IMG/VR virus record: IMGVR_UViG_3300027749_000483
Span: 1 to 23,353 of that record
From: a virus
Strand: one strand, 5' to 3'
DNA length: 23,353 nucleotides
Shown here: piece by piece, positions 1 to 8,199 of the stretch
Layout of the letters: every line of letters begins with the position of its first letter
Position numbering within the stretch: the first letter of the stretch is position 1
Notes under the pieces: generated by a model
What the model was told of the DNA's origin: nothing
What the model saw: only the letters and a program-made list of their open reading frames with translations
Databases searched by the model: none
Made by a program: the position numbers and the translations under genes

Positions 1-3000
1 AAAGAAGCAAATAAGCTTAAGGCTTCTATGGAAAGGGCAGCAGCACTTGAAGCAGGATATCCAAGATGGGCTATGCAAACTGGAGGGATTCCAGGATTTA
101 TTCAAGGTCTTACCCCACTACCAATGGCAGGAGATTTGCCTAGCACCATTGTTTACGATATTGATAAGACCTTGGCGGGAAGTGTAGATTTTACCAAAGC
201 AGCAGGACAAAATACATTAGATGCTTGGGCATTAGCAGCAGAAAATGCTCCAGTAAATTCAGCAGAGTTAGCAAAGTATAATTTCCTTAAATCAATGGGT
301 CACAAAATGGCTGTTGTTACTGCTCGTGGTGCCAAGTATGACCAAATGACACTTTCTTGGCTAGAAAGCAATGGCATCAAGTTTGACGAGTTTATCTCTA
401 GACCAAATGGAGTTACATCATCAGATCCAGTATTCAAGCGTTCAGTTCTTGAAGAAATGATGAGTCGTGCAAATATTGCAGGGTTTATTGACGACAAGCC
501 CGCTAACCTAAAGATGGCTTCTAAGCTAGGTATTCCTGCTATTGAAGCAATTTCTGTAATGCCTAAGTTACAATCTGGAGGAAGCCCTTGGGTTCCAGGA
601 AGTGGAGAGGGAGATAGAATTCCTGCTATGCTTGAGCCTGGCGAATTTGTTGTAAATAAAAAAGCTGCAAAACAATATGGTGGATTACTAAATGACATTA
701 ACTTTAATCAAGCACCTAGATTCCAAAAAGGCGGAGTTACAGGATTTGATACGGGCGGAAATACTATTGAAGATATTTGGGGTGATGGTCAAAAAACATT
801 TAGAGCAGCACAATGGCAAGGACCAAGATTACCAATTGATTATGGATTTGTAACTAGAACTAAAGAACTTAACCGTCATCCATATTTTGCAACTGAAGAA
901 GAAGCAGAAGAATATGTAAGAACAGAAGTTGCAATGAAAAGTCTTTCTGATACAGAAAAAAATGAATTAAGATCTTTACGTCAATTTGTAAATGATGAAA
1001 AAAATCTAAATTATCTTGCTAGTGTTTGGCAACAAGGTTCAGCGGGAATTAGAAATCATCCAGAAAGACTAGAAGCCCTATTATCCTACTTTATGCCAAT
1101 CAAAGATGCAATGACTTTGAGAAGAAAAACAACTCTTGGTGTTCCAGGAGAAATGCCAACAGAACAACAAATTTCAATTTTGGATGCTCTTTCTTCTGGA
1201 GCTTATGACAGTATTATTGGAAAAAAGATCAATCTTACTGGTACTCCATCTGCTTATACAGAATGGGGATTTGATTGGTTAACTGCTAAAGATTTTCAGG
1301 GTAAGATACAAAACACAGAGTTTAGAGAAAATCAATTAACAAAAGCGAAAGAACAATTTGAAAGTGCAAAAAGACAAGTTGAAGCTTTAAACGACCCAAA
1401 CCCCCAGATAGCTGCCATGTCTAGAAGGTATTTGGAAGATAGATTCAGTGGCTGGACTAGTCGCAAGGGAGTTCCATTTGAAGAAAATGTAGCAACATAC
1501 TTAGATCTGCATGAAAGAGCAATTGTAAGTGCACAAGAAGATCTTGCAAAGCTTAAGCCTATGGGTAGAGAACCAAAAGAAGTTATGTTCCAAAGATTAT
1601 TTAAGCCAGGAACATCAATGCTGGATATTACAAAAATTAATCCTAATGAAAAATATCGTGGAACTACACTTATGGAAAGAGAGTGGATTACTGGTCCAGG
1701 AAATCCAACAATAGAATCTGTTTCCCAAGCATGGGTTCCACCAGATAAAATGATTGGTGGTCAAAAAGCATATCAACAAGCAATTGAAAATAATTTATTC
1801 CCATATGTATTAAATATGAAACAACGTGGTGGAATTCAGGGATTTGAAATTGGTGGAGGATATACATTAGAATCATTAGTAGATGATTGGCAACAGGGTC
1901 CTAAAAAAATTAGAAATTACCCCGAAAAACTTAAAGCATTATTGTCTAGTCTTAGTCCAATTCAAAAAAATATGATTCTTAGAAGAAAGACTAGACTTGG
2001 TGTTCCAGGAGAAATGCCTCAAGGACAACAAGTTGCTATTATGCAAGCCCTTGAAACTGGTGATTATGAAAGTATTCTTGGTAAAAGATTTAATTTAACT
2101 GGAAAGCCTTCGGCATATACAGAGTGGGGATTTGACTGGCTTGCGAGTAAAGAATTTACCGATGACCCTCAAAAATTAGAATTTGCTCGATATCAGTTAG
2201 AAGTAGCAGAAAAAAGTTTAGCTTCCACTAAATCTGCTATAGATTCAGTAATTAATCAACCAGACACAATGCACACAAAATTTGTTGCAAAGCCTTGGCT
2301 TGAAGGCAGATTTAGAGGCTGGAAAGATGACGGAACAACTTTTGAAGAAAAGATGGCTATTTATCTAAAACATAAAGAAGAAGATGTTTTGAGAGAAAGG
2401 GCAAATGTTGCTAGATTTATGCCCTATGGTAAAGAGCCAACCGATGTTATGATTCAAAGGGAATTTAAGAAGGGTCATCCAATGCTGGATGTTTCAGCAG
2501 CAAAGCCTGATGCAAAATATCGTGGCAGAAGTATAATGGAAAGAGAATGGATCACTGGTTCTAGTCGACCAAGACTAGAATCTATTTCTCAAGTGTGGAT
2601 TCCACCAAATAAAATGATTGGTGGTCAAAGAGCATACCAACAAGCAATTGAAAAGAATTTATTCCCATATGTATTGAATATGAAGCAACGGGGTGGCATT
2701 CAAGGTTTTGCTGAAGGACTAACATCTGCAACAGGCTTAAATGACGGTGGAATTAAAAATGTTTTTGCAAAAAATCAAAATTTTGTTGGTCACGAATCAA
2801 TGGAATTTGTTTATGATCTTGGAGATGACAAGGGAGTAGCACTTAAATTAATGAGGATGAGGGACGTAGAAGCTGATGGCTGGTACGTTTCAGAACTTTT
2901 TAAAAATGATGCTTCTTCAAAAACAGTTGCACAAATTTTAACTCATGCTAGAGAATACCTTCAATCCAGAGGAGAGGATTTCTCTATAGCAGCAATGTTA

Positions 3001-6000
3001 GAATACGGAAGCTATTCTCCAGATTCAAGAGCAATTATTCAAAATTTGATGAAATCTGGAAGTTTAGAAATACCTACTTCTAAATTAAAAACAAACACCT
3101 ATGACAAGAGTGCTGGAAGATATCACGCTCAAGACACAATTTGGAAAGCCAATAATATAAAAGATGGTTGGGAAAATATTCCAGAATTATCAAACTGGGT
3201 TAAAAAATACAGAGCATTTAGATCAATGCCAATTGCAGCTCAAGTTGGTGGAGGAATTAAAGGATTTGCTGAAGGATTAACATCCAAAACAGGATTGCCC
3301 GAAAGATATCTTGGCACAGAGTTTGATAATTGGGAGCAAGTGGGAGATCCTACTGGGCTACACTTCTTACAAGATCATGGAAACGGTACTGGTGCTTATG
3401 TAGGAATTAGAAATGGAGTCGAAAACGGTTATGGTGTTCCTGGCTGGTATATAGAAACGGCTATGGCTCACGGAGTACCTCAAACAGCAATAGTTGAATT
3501 ACTAGTAGAAGCAAGAAAAAAATTACAAGAATATGGGCAAGATTTTTCTATTTCTGCTATAAAAGAAGGCGGAAGCTATTCTAGTCATAGCGCACCAATG
3601 CTTTTAGCTTTAGAAAAAATGGGGTTAATTTCGTTTACTGAAGAAGAAAGGCTTGCACTACTCAACAAAGATTTGACTAAAAAGGGACCAATTGAAATAA
3701 ATGGTTTGGGCAAAGCTACTGCACAAGGATATATTACTAACACTATAGATCAGTTTAAATATGCATATGGTAGCGGTAACAATACAGATCCATTTGATGA
3801 AAATCCTGGAACAATAGAGCGAACAAAGGGTCTTCCTGACTGGAAAAAAGAATTTTTAAAGCAAAGGAGAATACCTTTATTTGAAAAAATGGGTGGCAGT
3901 ATTCCAGGATTCCAAACTGGAGTTACATCTCCTTGGGTTCCAGGAAGCGGGGATGGAGATAGGGTTCCCGCCATGCTTGAACCAGGTGAATTTGTTGTTA
4001 ATAAAAATGCAGCAAAACAATATGGCGGATTACTAAATCATCTTAATTGGGAAGCTGCTCCAAGATTTGCAACAGGTTTTACTGGGGGTATGAGGGTATC
4101 TCAGGGGGCACAAGAACTACTTAACATGAATCGTGAGCAAGATCGTGGACTAATGGTTAAGGGTGCTCCTGGAGCCTATAGTATGATGACTAGAAATATG
4201 GAAGCATTTTCTAGAGGCATGGCTAAAACAATTACTCCTATGGATGCTTATAGAACTTCTGTAATTCGTGGACAACTAGCATTGCAAGAATTCCCAGGAA
4301 AAATTAGAAAATTTTCCACAGACATTAGAAAATCTTTCACAGATAATTATCAATGGGGTAAAGGATTAAGTGGAGGTGTATCAAGTGCAATTAATACTGG
4401 AAGACAAATTGGTGCAGGGCTATTTGGAACAGCAGGATTAGCAGCAGCACAAATATCAAAAATTAAATCTGGTTATCAATGGGGTAAAGGATTAAGTTCA
4501 GGAGCTTTTGGGTTAGGTCGTGAAGCAGGTGCAGGGGCATTTGGTACTACTGGATTAGTAGTTGGACAAGCGATGGCAAATGCTCAAAAAGCATTATCTG
4601 GATTTAAAACTGGCTTGCAAAACCCAGATATAGCATTCAAAAACCTCCCTGACTATTTTAATAAAACAACTGCTGCAGCTATTAATATGGGTGCTCGTTT
4701 AAGAAATGCTGCAGATTCTATCAAAAATGGATTTAGTTCTGGTAGAGCAATGCCAGGATTTTTGGGATCGCCAGGTCAAGGAAATATGCTGGAAAGAGGC
4801 TCATATAATCTTGGAGCAACTTTAACAGCACCAATTAAATCAATAGGAACTATTTTTTCTAAAGTTTCTGGAAATATAAAATCTAATTTTATGGCTGGTC
4901 GTGGCTTAATAAGAGGTGAAGTTGCTGACGGTGGAGCAAATGCTTATATGGGTAGCACTACAATTGCTAATAGAATTAGGGGCGTTAGTGGAGGATTTGG
5001 TGCACTAGTTGGTGTTATGGAAAAGGGTGTAAAGGGAGTTCGTAGTTTTTCAACAGCAATTTCTGCGTTAAATGCTCGTCTTGTAAGTGGAGTAAATGCT
5101 GCAAATTCTCAAGGAATGACATTTAAACAGGGAATGAATATTGGTCAAGGAAAGCAACTGGTTGGAACTGGTCAATATAAGACCACAATGGTCCCTATGA
5201 CCACTACCGATAGAGGTGGAAATATAATACCAGTTCTAACTAAATCTGGCGATCAAAAAATGATAGAACAAAAAGAAGAAAATATGCGTAAGGGAACTAT
5301 GAGTGATACTAGAGGATTTAAGGGTAAAGCTGGATACATATGGGGAAAGCAAGCTGCTGGTGGAATGATGGGTATGATGGGTGGTCAGATGGCAGGAATG
5401 GCAGGAATGCAGATGACTGCCAATATGCAAGAGGGAATGACTAAGAGTACACTTAGCGGTGCAAGTATGGGTGCTATGATGGGCGGTATGATTCCAGGAT
5501 TAGGACCAGTTGGTGGAGCGATGATTGGTGCAATTGCTGGTGGAGCAATGAAAGCTTATGGTCAATGGAAAGAAAAATTAAAAAATCAAGCAGATTTACT
5601 TACTGATTCTCTCACAATGGATTCTGTTGCAATGCAACACTTGGGGGTAACAGCAAGAGATTTTTCAAATATTGTTTACAATGCTTCTGGAAAAATTGTA
5701 AAATCATCTTCCGAATTTCAACAAGGAGTGCAAGATTATAAAACTTCTCAAGATCCACTTATTGTTTCAGCTTTAAAGGGTTTGGCAGATATTGCTCAAG
5801 GTGGGGATATTACAAAAATTGAAGACTTGATGAGAGCAAGATTTGGTGGTCAACTTTTAGCAACAAATGGTTCTCCAGAAGCTAGAAAAAAAATGTATAC
5901 AGATATGCAGCAGTTTATGACTGCTGGCAATGTTGGTTCACTTACAAGACAAACTATTATTTCTGGATATAAAAATATAAAAACGCCAGAGCAAGCCCTT

Positions 6001-8199
6001 TCTGAAATTTCAAAAAATATTGTTTACGAAACACCAGAAACAGTAGAAGGATTTAAAATGCCTGGAGTTAAAACTGGAAATAGAGCTGGTGGCGGTGGGA
6101 GTAGAGATCGTGCTAAAGCAGCTGCATTCCATAATCAATCACTTGGCACTGAGTCTGCATCAGCCTTATACTCAATGCAAACAACAGCAGATCCACTACA
6201 ATTAGGCAAAGCTTTTGATAATTCAAAAGGACAAGCAAAAGATTGGATGGATTCTGTAAATAAATCTAAAGATACTTGGATAAATTTTAAGGATATTATT
6301 AAAAAATCTGACCCAGCAATGGCTCAACTTGATACTCATATGCATAATCTTGGAGTTACTACATTACAAGTAACTAGAATAAATAGTCTTTATCAAGCTG
6401 GTCTTGCTCAAATGACTGATGAACAATTAAAAGAAATTAAAGCTAATCCTACCTTGCTAACTGGATTAGAATTAGAAGCAGCAGCAAGACAATCTGTAAA
6501 CTCTACTTTTTCAGAATATCTTGCAAATGCTCAAGCACATGATGCACAAATGGCAACACAAAATTCGTCAGAGCAAAAAGCAGCCGACAAAGCTAAAGCA
6601 GAACAAGATAGATTAAATGATCTTATCGATGGTGTAAATACCTATATTGATTCTGAACAAAAAAAGATTAATAAAATTCAAAAAGAAAAATCCGCTTATG
6701 ACAGTTTAATGCAAGCCCAGGAACAAAGTATTCAAAATGAAAATACTTTAAACAATTTAAAGTCTGCTGTAACTAGAGCAAGAGCAGGTGGAGATTTGCT
6801 TGCAATGGCAGATGCTCAAGGTAACTACAATGCTGAATTACAAAAGCAAGCAGACGAAAAAGCAAAGCAAGCAAAAGATGCTAACTACGATAAGATGATG
6901 GAAAAACATCAAAACAACATTGATGCTGCACAAAATAAAATTACTGGTTACGAAAAGGCATTAAAAAATCTAGAAAAGTCTACAGCAAATGCAGCAAAAG
7001 TTGCTGGAGAAAATTGGAATATTATTGCAAGTAAAGCAACTCCTGCAACAGATGCTGTGAATGGAATTAATGATTCAGTTTATGGAACAGCAATGAAAGG
7101 TGGATGGAATAATGCTCAAGAATTATATGAAAAAGTTCTTGGAGAAGATAAAGGAATGGCTGGAAAATTAAAAAAGGCTGGAATGAAGGCTGGAGATTTA
7201 AAGAAAGCTATTTTTGATTTTGCTAAAAGTGCATCGGGTACAGAAATGCAAACTGCAAACGAAAAGATTGATGCTTTTGGCAATAAGTTAGATGGAATTG
7301 CCGATAAATCTAAACGTCTAAAGGTAGCTCAAATGCTACAAGCTACACTTACTTCTCAAATTGCTAGTGGACAACTTAAAACTAAAGAAGATGTCAAAAA
7401 AGCCATACCAAAAAATTTATCCCTGATTGAAGAATTCTATAATGTTACAGATACTGGCACTGCAACAAAAAAAGCAAAAGATGGAGACTACGGCTATTTT
7501 AATAATAAAAGAATTATGTTTTCTGGTGGAAAGTGGTACAACATGCATTTTTCCAGAAACGGTGATACAAAAACATTATTAAAGCATCAGCCCAAAAAAG
7601 GTGATGTAGTTTGGACAGATGCTAGTCATACAGATATGTACAAGTTTTCAGATGGAACAGGTGCTGTAAGAGGTCCAGGTGGACCAAAAGATGATTTAAT
7701 TCCCGCACTGATTTCAAATGGAGAATATGTTGTAAATGCAGCAGCTGTGAGTCAATATGGTACTAGATTTATGGATATGATTAATGCAAGAAGATTTAAA
7801 GATGGTTCTGGTCCATCAAGTGGTCCAGTAATGAATGATTATATGAAGTCGGATAGTGTTCATCATCAGCAAATTGATGGATGGAAATGGGATAAAAAAC
7901 AAAAGAAATATGTCCTTCCAACAATCAAGCCAAAATCAATTACAGCACTAAATGCTGTAAAGCCAAAAAATATTACTAGAATGTTTGACACTTCCGCCAT
8001 GAATAAGTCAATAAGAGTTTCTGGGCAAACAGGGGCGGGAACTTTTAATAGCACCATTAATGATCATACAGTGTATAATATAACAGTGAACGCAAAAACT
8101 GGAGCAAGTGCAGAAGAAATTGCAAGAATGATTGAAGCAAAAATGAAAAATACTCGTAAGAGTATGGGAACTCCTAGAAAACAGGGTGCTAAAGTATAA
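1..8199 (+). CDS. Tape measure protein, 5'-partial, with embedded enzyme-like modules
   Basis: The reading frame is open from nt 1, so the gene starts upstream of the window; the first in-window ATG is at nt 28, and residues below are numbered from it (2723 visible). The TMP assignment rests on size, a glycine/methionine-rich hydrophobic segment (nt ~5330-5570), alanine/lysine-rich coiled coils (nt ~6570-7000), a TMP-typical GPGGPKDDLIPA segment (nt ~7675) and a C-terminus of the YNITVNAKTGAS type (nt ~8080), directly followed by distal tail genes. TMPs set siphovirus tail length and leave the tail on infection. Unusually, residues ~38-1215 are a row of enzyme-like modules: HAD phosphatase, two ADP-ribosyltransferase-like, two GNAT-like, each behind a short GG-x-x-GF linker. 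The stop codon overlaps the next ATG by 1 nt, indicating coupled translation. TMP identity is secure; the enzymatic modules rest on motif reading. Confidence 0.93.
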   Translation, partial: KEANKLKASMERAAALEAGYPRWAMQTGGIPGFIQGLTPLPMAGDLPSTIVYDIDKTLAGSVDFTKAAGQNTLDAWALAAENAPVNSAELAKYNFLKSMGHKMAVVTARGAKYDQMTLSWLESNGIKFDEFISRPNGVTSSDPVFKRSVLEEMMSRANIAGFIDDKPANLKMASKLGIPAIEAISVMPKLQSGGSPWVPGSGEGDRIPAMLEPGEFVVNKKAAKQYGGLLNDINFNQAPRFQKGGVTGFDTGGNTIEDIWGDGQKTFRAAQWQGPRLPIDYGFVTRTKELNRHPYFATEEEAEEYVRTEVAMKSLSDTEKNELRSLRQFVNDEKNLNYLASVWQQGSAGIRNHPERLEALLSYFMPIKDAMTLRRKTTLGVPGEMPTEQQISILDALSSGAYDSIIGKKINLTGTPSAYTEWGFDWLTAKDFQGKIQNTEFRENQLTKAKEQFESAKRQVEALNDPNPQIAAMSRRYLEDRFSGWTSRKGVPFEENVATYLDLHERAIVSAQEDLAKLKPMGREPKEVMFQRLFKPGTSMLDITKINPNEKYRGTTLMEREWITGPGNPTIESVSQAWVPPDKMIGGQKAYQQAIENNLFPYVLNMKQRGGIQGFEIGGGYTLESLVDDWQQGPKKIRNYPEKLKALLSSLSPIQKNMILRRKTRLGVPGEMPQGQQVAIMQALETGDYESILGKRFNLTGKPSAYTEWGFDWLASKEFTDDPQKLEFARYQLEVAEKSLASTKSAIDSVINQPDTMHTKFVAKPWLEGRFRGWKDDGTTFEEKMAIYLKHKEEDVLRERANVARFMPYGKEPTDVMIQREFKKGHPMLDVSAAKPDAKYRGRSIMEREWITGSSRPRLESISQVWIPPNKMIGGQRAYQQAIEKNLFPYVLNMKQRGGIQGFAEGLTSATGLNDGGIKNVFAKNQNFVGHESMEFVYDLGDDKGVALKLMRMRDVEADGWYVSELFKNDASSKTVAQILTHAREYLQSRGEDFSIAAMLEYGSYSPDSRAIIQNLMKSGSLEIPTSKLKTNTYDKSAGRYHAQDTIWKANNIKDGWENIPELSNWVKKYRAFRSMPIAAQVGGGIKGFAEGLTSKTGLPERYLGTEFDNWEQVGDPTGLHFLQDHGNGTGAYVGIRNGVENGYGVPGWYIETAMAHGVPQTAIVELLVEARKKLQEYGQDFSISAIKEGGSYSSHSAPMLLALEKMGLISFTEEERLALLNKDLTKKGPIEINGLGKATAQGYITNTIDQFKYAYGSGNNTDPFDENPGTIERTKGLPDWKKEFLKQRRIPLFEKMGGSIPGFQTGVTSPWVPGSGDGDRVPAMLEPGEFVVNKNAAKQYGGLLNHLNWEAAPRFATGFTGGMRVSQGAQELLNMNREQDRGLMVKGAPGAYSMMTRNMEAFSRGMAKTITPMDAYRTSVIRGQLALQEFPGKIRKFSTDIRKSFTDNYQWGKGLSGGVSSAINTGRQIGAGLFGTAGLAAAQISKIKSGYQWGKGLSSGAFGLGREAGAGAFGTTGLVVGQAMANAQKALSGFKTGLQNPDIAFKNLPDYFNKTTAAAINMGARLRNAADSIKNGFSSGRAMPGFLGSPGQGNMLERGSYNLGATLTAPIKSIGTIFSKVSGNIKSNFMAGRGLIRGEVADGGANAYMGSTTIANRIRGVSGGFGALVGVMEKGVKGVRSFSTAISALNARLVSGVNAANSQGMTFKQGMNIGQGKQLVGTGQYKTTMVPMTTTDRGGNIIPVLTKSGDQKMIEQKEENMRKGTMSDTRGFKGKAGYIWGKQAAGGMMGMMGGQMAGMAGMQMTANMQEGMTKSTLSGASMGAMMGGMIPGLGPVGGAMIGAIAGGAMKAYGQWKEKLKNQADLLTDSLTMDSVAMQHLGVTARDFSNIVYNASGKIVKSSSEFQQGVQDYKTSQDPLIVSALKGLADIAQGGDITKIEDLMRARFGGQLLATNGSPEARKKMYTDMQQFMTAGNVGSLTRQTIISGYKNIKTPEQALSEISKNIVYETPETVEGFKMPGVKTGNRAGGGGSRDRAKAAAFHNQSLGTESASALYSMQTTADPLQLGKAFDNSKGQAKDWMDSVNKSKDTWINFKDIIKKSDPAMAQLDTHMHNLGVTTLQVTRINSLYQAGLAQMTDEQLKEIKANPTLLTGLELEAAARQSVNSTFSEYLANAQAHDAQMATQNSSEQKAADKAKAEQDRLNDLIDGVNTYIDSEQKKINKIQKEKSAYDSLMQAQEQSIQNENTLNNLKSAVTRARAGGDLLAMADAQGNYNAELQKQADEKAKQAKDANYDKMMEKHQNNIDAAQNKITGYEKALKNLEKSTANAAKVAGENWNIIASKATPATDAVNGINDSVYGTAMKGGWNNAQELYEKVLGEDKGMAGKLKKAGMKAGDLKKAIFDFAKSASGTEMQTANEKIDAFGNKLDGIADKSKRLKVAQMLQATLTSQIASGQLKTKEDVKKAIPKNLSLIEEFYNVTDTGTATKKAKDGDYGYFNNKRIMFSGGKWYNMHFSRNGDTKTLLKHQPKKGDVVWTDASHTDMYKFSDGTGAVRGPGGPKDDLIPALISNGEYVVNAAAVSQYGTRFMDMINARRFKDGSGPSSGPVMNDYMKSDSVHHQQIDGWKWDKKQKKYVLPTIKPKSITALNAVKPKNITRMFDTSAMNKSIRVSGQTGAGTFNSTINDHTVYNITVNAKTGASAEEIARMIEAKMKNTRKSMGTPRKQGAKV
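139..555 (+). other. HAD phosphatase domain inside the tape measure protein
   Basis: This is a domain, residues ~38-176, not a separate gene. All four HAD motifs can be read: DxD at D44 and D46 within VYDIDKTLAG, the motif II threonine T98 in VVTARG, the motif III lysine K137 in VFKRSVL, and the acidic pair D155-D156 in GFIDDKPANL. Spacing and the LKSMGHKMAVVTARG context resemble the 3'-phosphatase half of T4-type polynucleotide kinase and related short-cap HAD enzymes. With nothing obviously lost, an active phosphatase is plausible, perhaps on nucleic acid ends or nucleotides; the substrate is a guess. It is preceded by a GGIPGF linker at nt ~82-100 and followed by the first PAMLEPGEFVVN repeat. 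Confidence 0.8.
586..693 (+). repeat. Direct repeat, left copy, bracketing the ART/GNAT cassette
   Basis: This 108-nt segment encodes a PWVPGSGEGDRIPAMLEPG-type motif followed by EFVVN and AKQYGGLL. Base by base it matches nt 3931-4038 with about 14 differences, close to 87% identity without gaps. The protein motif is a known TMP-associated segment. A third, strongly diverged relative lies at nt ~7675-7790 (IPALISNGEYVVN). The two good copies enclose 3.2 kb holding the ART-like and GNAT-like modules. Confidence 0.85.
1027..1845 (+). other. ADP-ribosyltransferase-like module 1 within the tape measure protein
   Basis: Domain, residues ~334-606. The order of motifs follows the arginine-type ADP-ribosyltransferase fold. 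An arginine-bearing strand (LRRKTTLGVP, R365-R366) comes first. A gK-[IF]-NLTGTPSAYT segment stands where the STS strand is expected. The module ends with GTSMLDI, YRG and MEREWIT, where E550-x-E552 matches the catalytic ExE. The STS serine/threonine pattern is not canonical, so activity is uncertain. The module ends with an NMKQRGGIQGF linker at nt 1813-1845. It is clearly homologous to the following module. Assignment to this fold is inference from motif order and needs a profile or structure search. Confidence 0.55.
1888..2709 (+). other. ADP-ribosyltransferase-like module 2 within the tape measure protein
   Basis: Tandem copy of the preceding module, residues ~621-894, offset 861-864 nt. 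It keeps the arginines (LRRKTRLGVP, R652-R653), the LTGKPSAYTEWGFDWL segment and the ExE glutamates (MEREWIT, E838 and E840). The last 99 nt (2608-2706) match 1744-1842 at 89 positions, mostly silent changes, so the duplication is recent or kept uniform by recombination. The middle part has diverged much more. Conservation of the putative catalytic residues in both copies argues for selection on function. Confidence 0.55.
2760..3130 (+). other. GNAT-acetyltransferase-like module 1 within the tape measure protein
   Basis: Domain, residues ~912-1035. The order resembles GNAT strands and helices: a hydrophobic hairpin (VALKLMRMRD), WYVSELFKND where the strand before the acetyl-CoA loop is expected, then ILTHAREYLQSRGEDFSI as the following helix and strand, then SPDSRAIIQNLMKSG as the C-terminal helix. 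The R/QxxGxG/A pyrophosphate-binding loop is not visible, so if this is a GNAT fold it is probably degenerate or uses a different ligand. It is preceded by a GGIQGFAEGLTSATG linker. Fold assignment is tentative. Confidence 0.4.
3290..3680 (+). other. GNAT-acetyltransferase-like module 2 within the tape measure protein
   Basis: Domain, residues ~1088-1218, a diverged copy of the previous module at an offset of about 564 nt. Matching blocks are GWYIETAMAHG, LLVEARKKLQEYGQDFSI and GGSYSSHSAPMLLALEKMG. The linker GGGIKGFAEGLTSKTGL before it is nearly the same as the one before module 1. As in module 1, the usual acetyl-CoA loop is not apparent. Confidence 0.4.
3931..4038 (+). repeat. Direct repeat, right copy, bracketing the ART/GNAT cassette
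   Basis: Partner of nt 586-693, same orientation and same reading frame, about 87% identical over 108 nt. It marks the end of the enzyme-like part of the TMP. Downstream, the protein changes to glycine/alanine-rich tape measure sequence. Confidence 0.85.
4347..4497 (+). repeat. 25-nt direct repeat within a 42-codon tandem repeat
   Basis: A 25-nt identical stretch at 4347-4371 recurs at 4473-4497, exactly 126 nt later. It encodes YQWGKGLS and is followed in both copies by a glycine/alanine-rich hydrophobic stretch. This is a small internal duplication in the tape measure part of the TMP. Confidence 0.85.

Larger units (their letters stand above)
1027..2709 (+). repeat. In-frame tandem duplication of an 861-864 nt unit
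   Basis: Both units start with a WQQG segment (nt 1027 and 1888) and end with NMKQRGGIQGF (nt 1813 and 2677). Conserved blocks sit at constant offset: 861 nt at the arginine motif and 864 nt at the ExE motif. Confidence 0.9.

Noticed and set aside
300-698. Antisense open frame (132 codons) opposite the HAD domain and first repeat
   Set aside because: The + strand frame encodes a clear HAD domain with all motifs; the antisense product has no recognisable pattern or start signal.
1816-1845. GG linkers as double-glycine leader peptides cut by C39 peptidases
   Set aside because: They occur inside a long protein, lack the usual leader pattern before GG, and no C39 peptidase is visible in the window. 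Processing by another protease remains open.
7480-8199. Peptidoglycan hydrolase domain at the tape measure C-terminus
   Set aside because: No lysozyme, SLT, NlpC/P60 or M23 catalytic motif could be read there; the segment looks like an ordinary TMP end.
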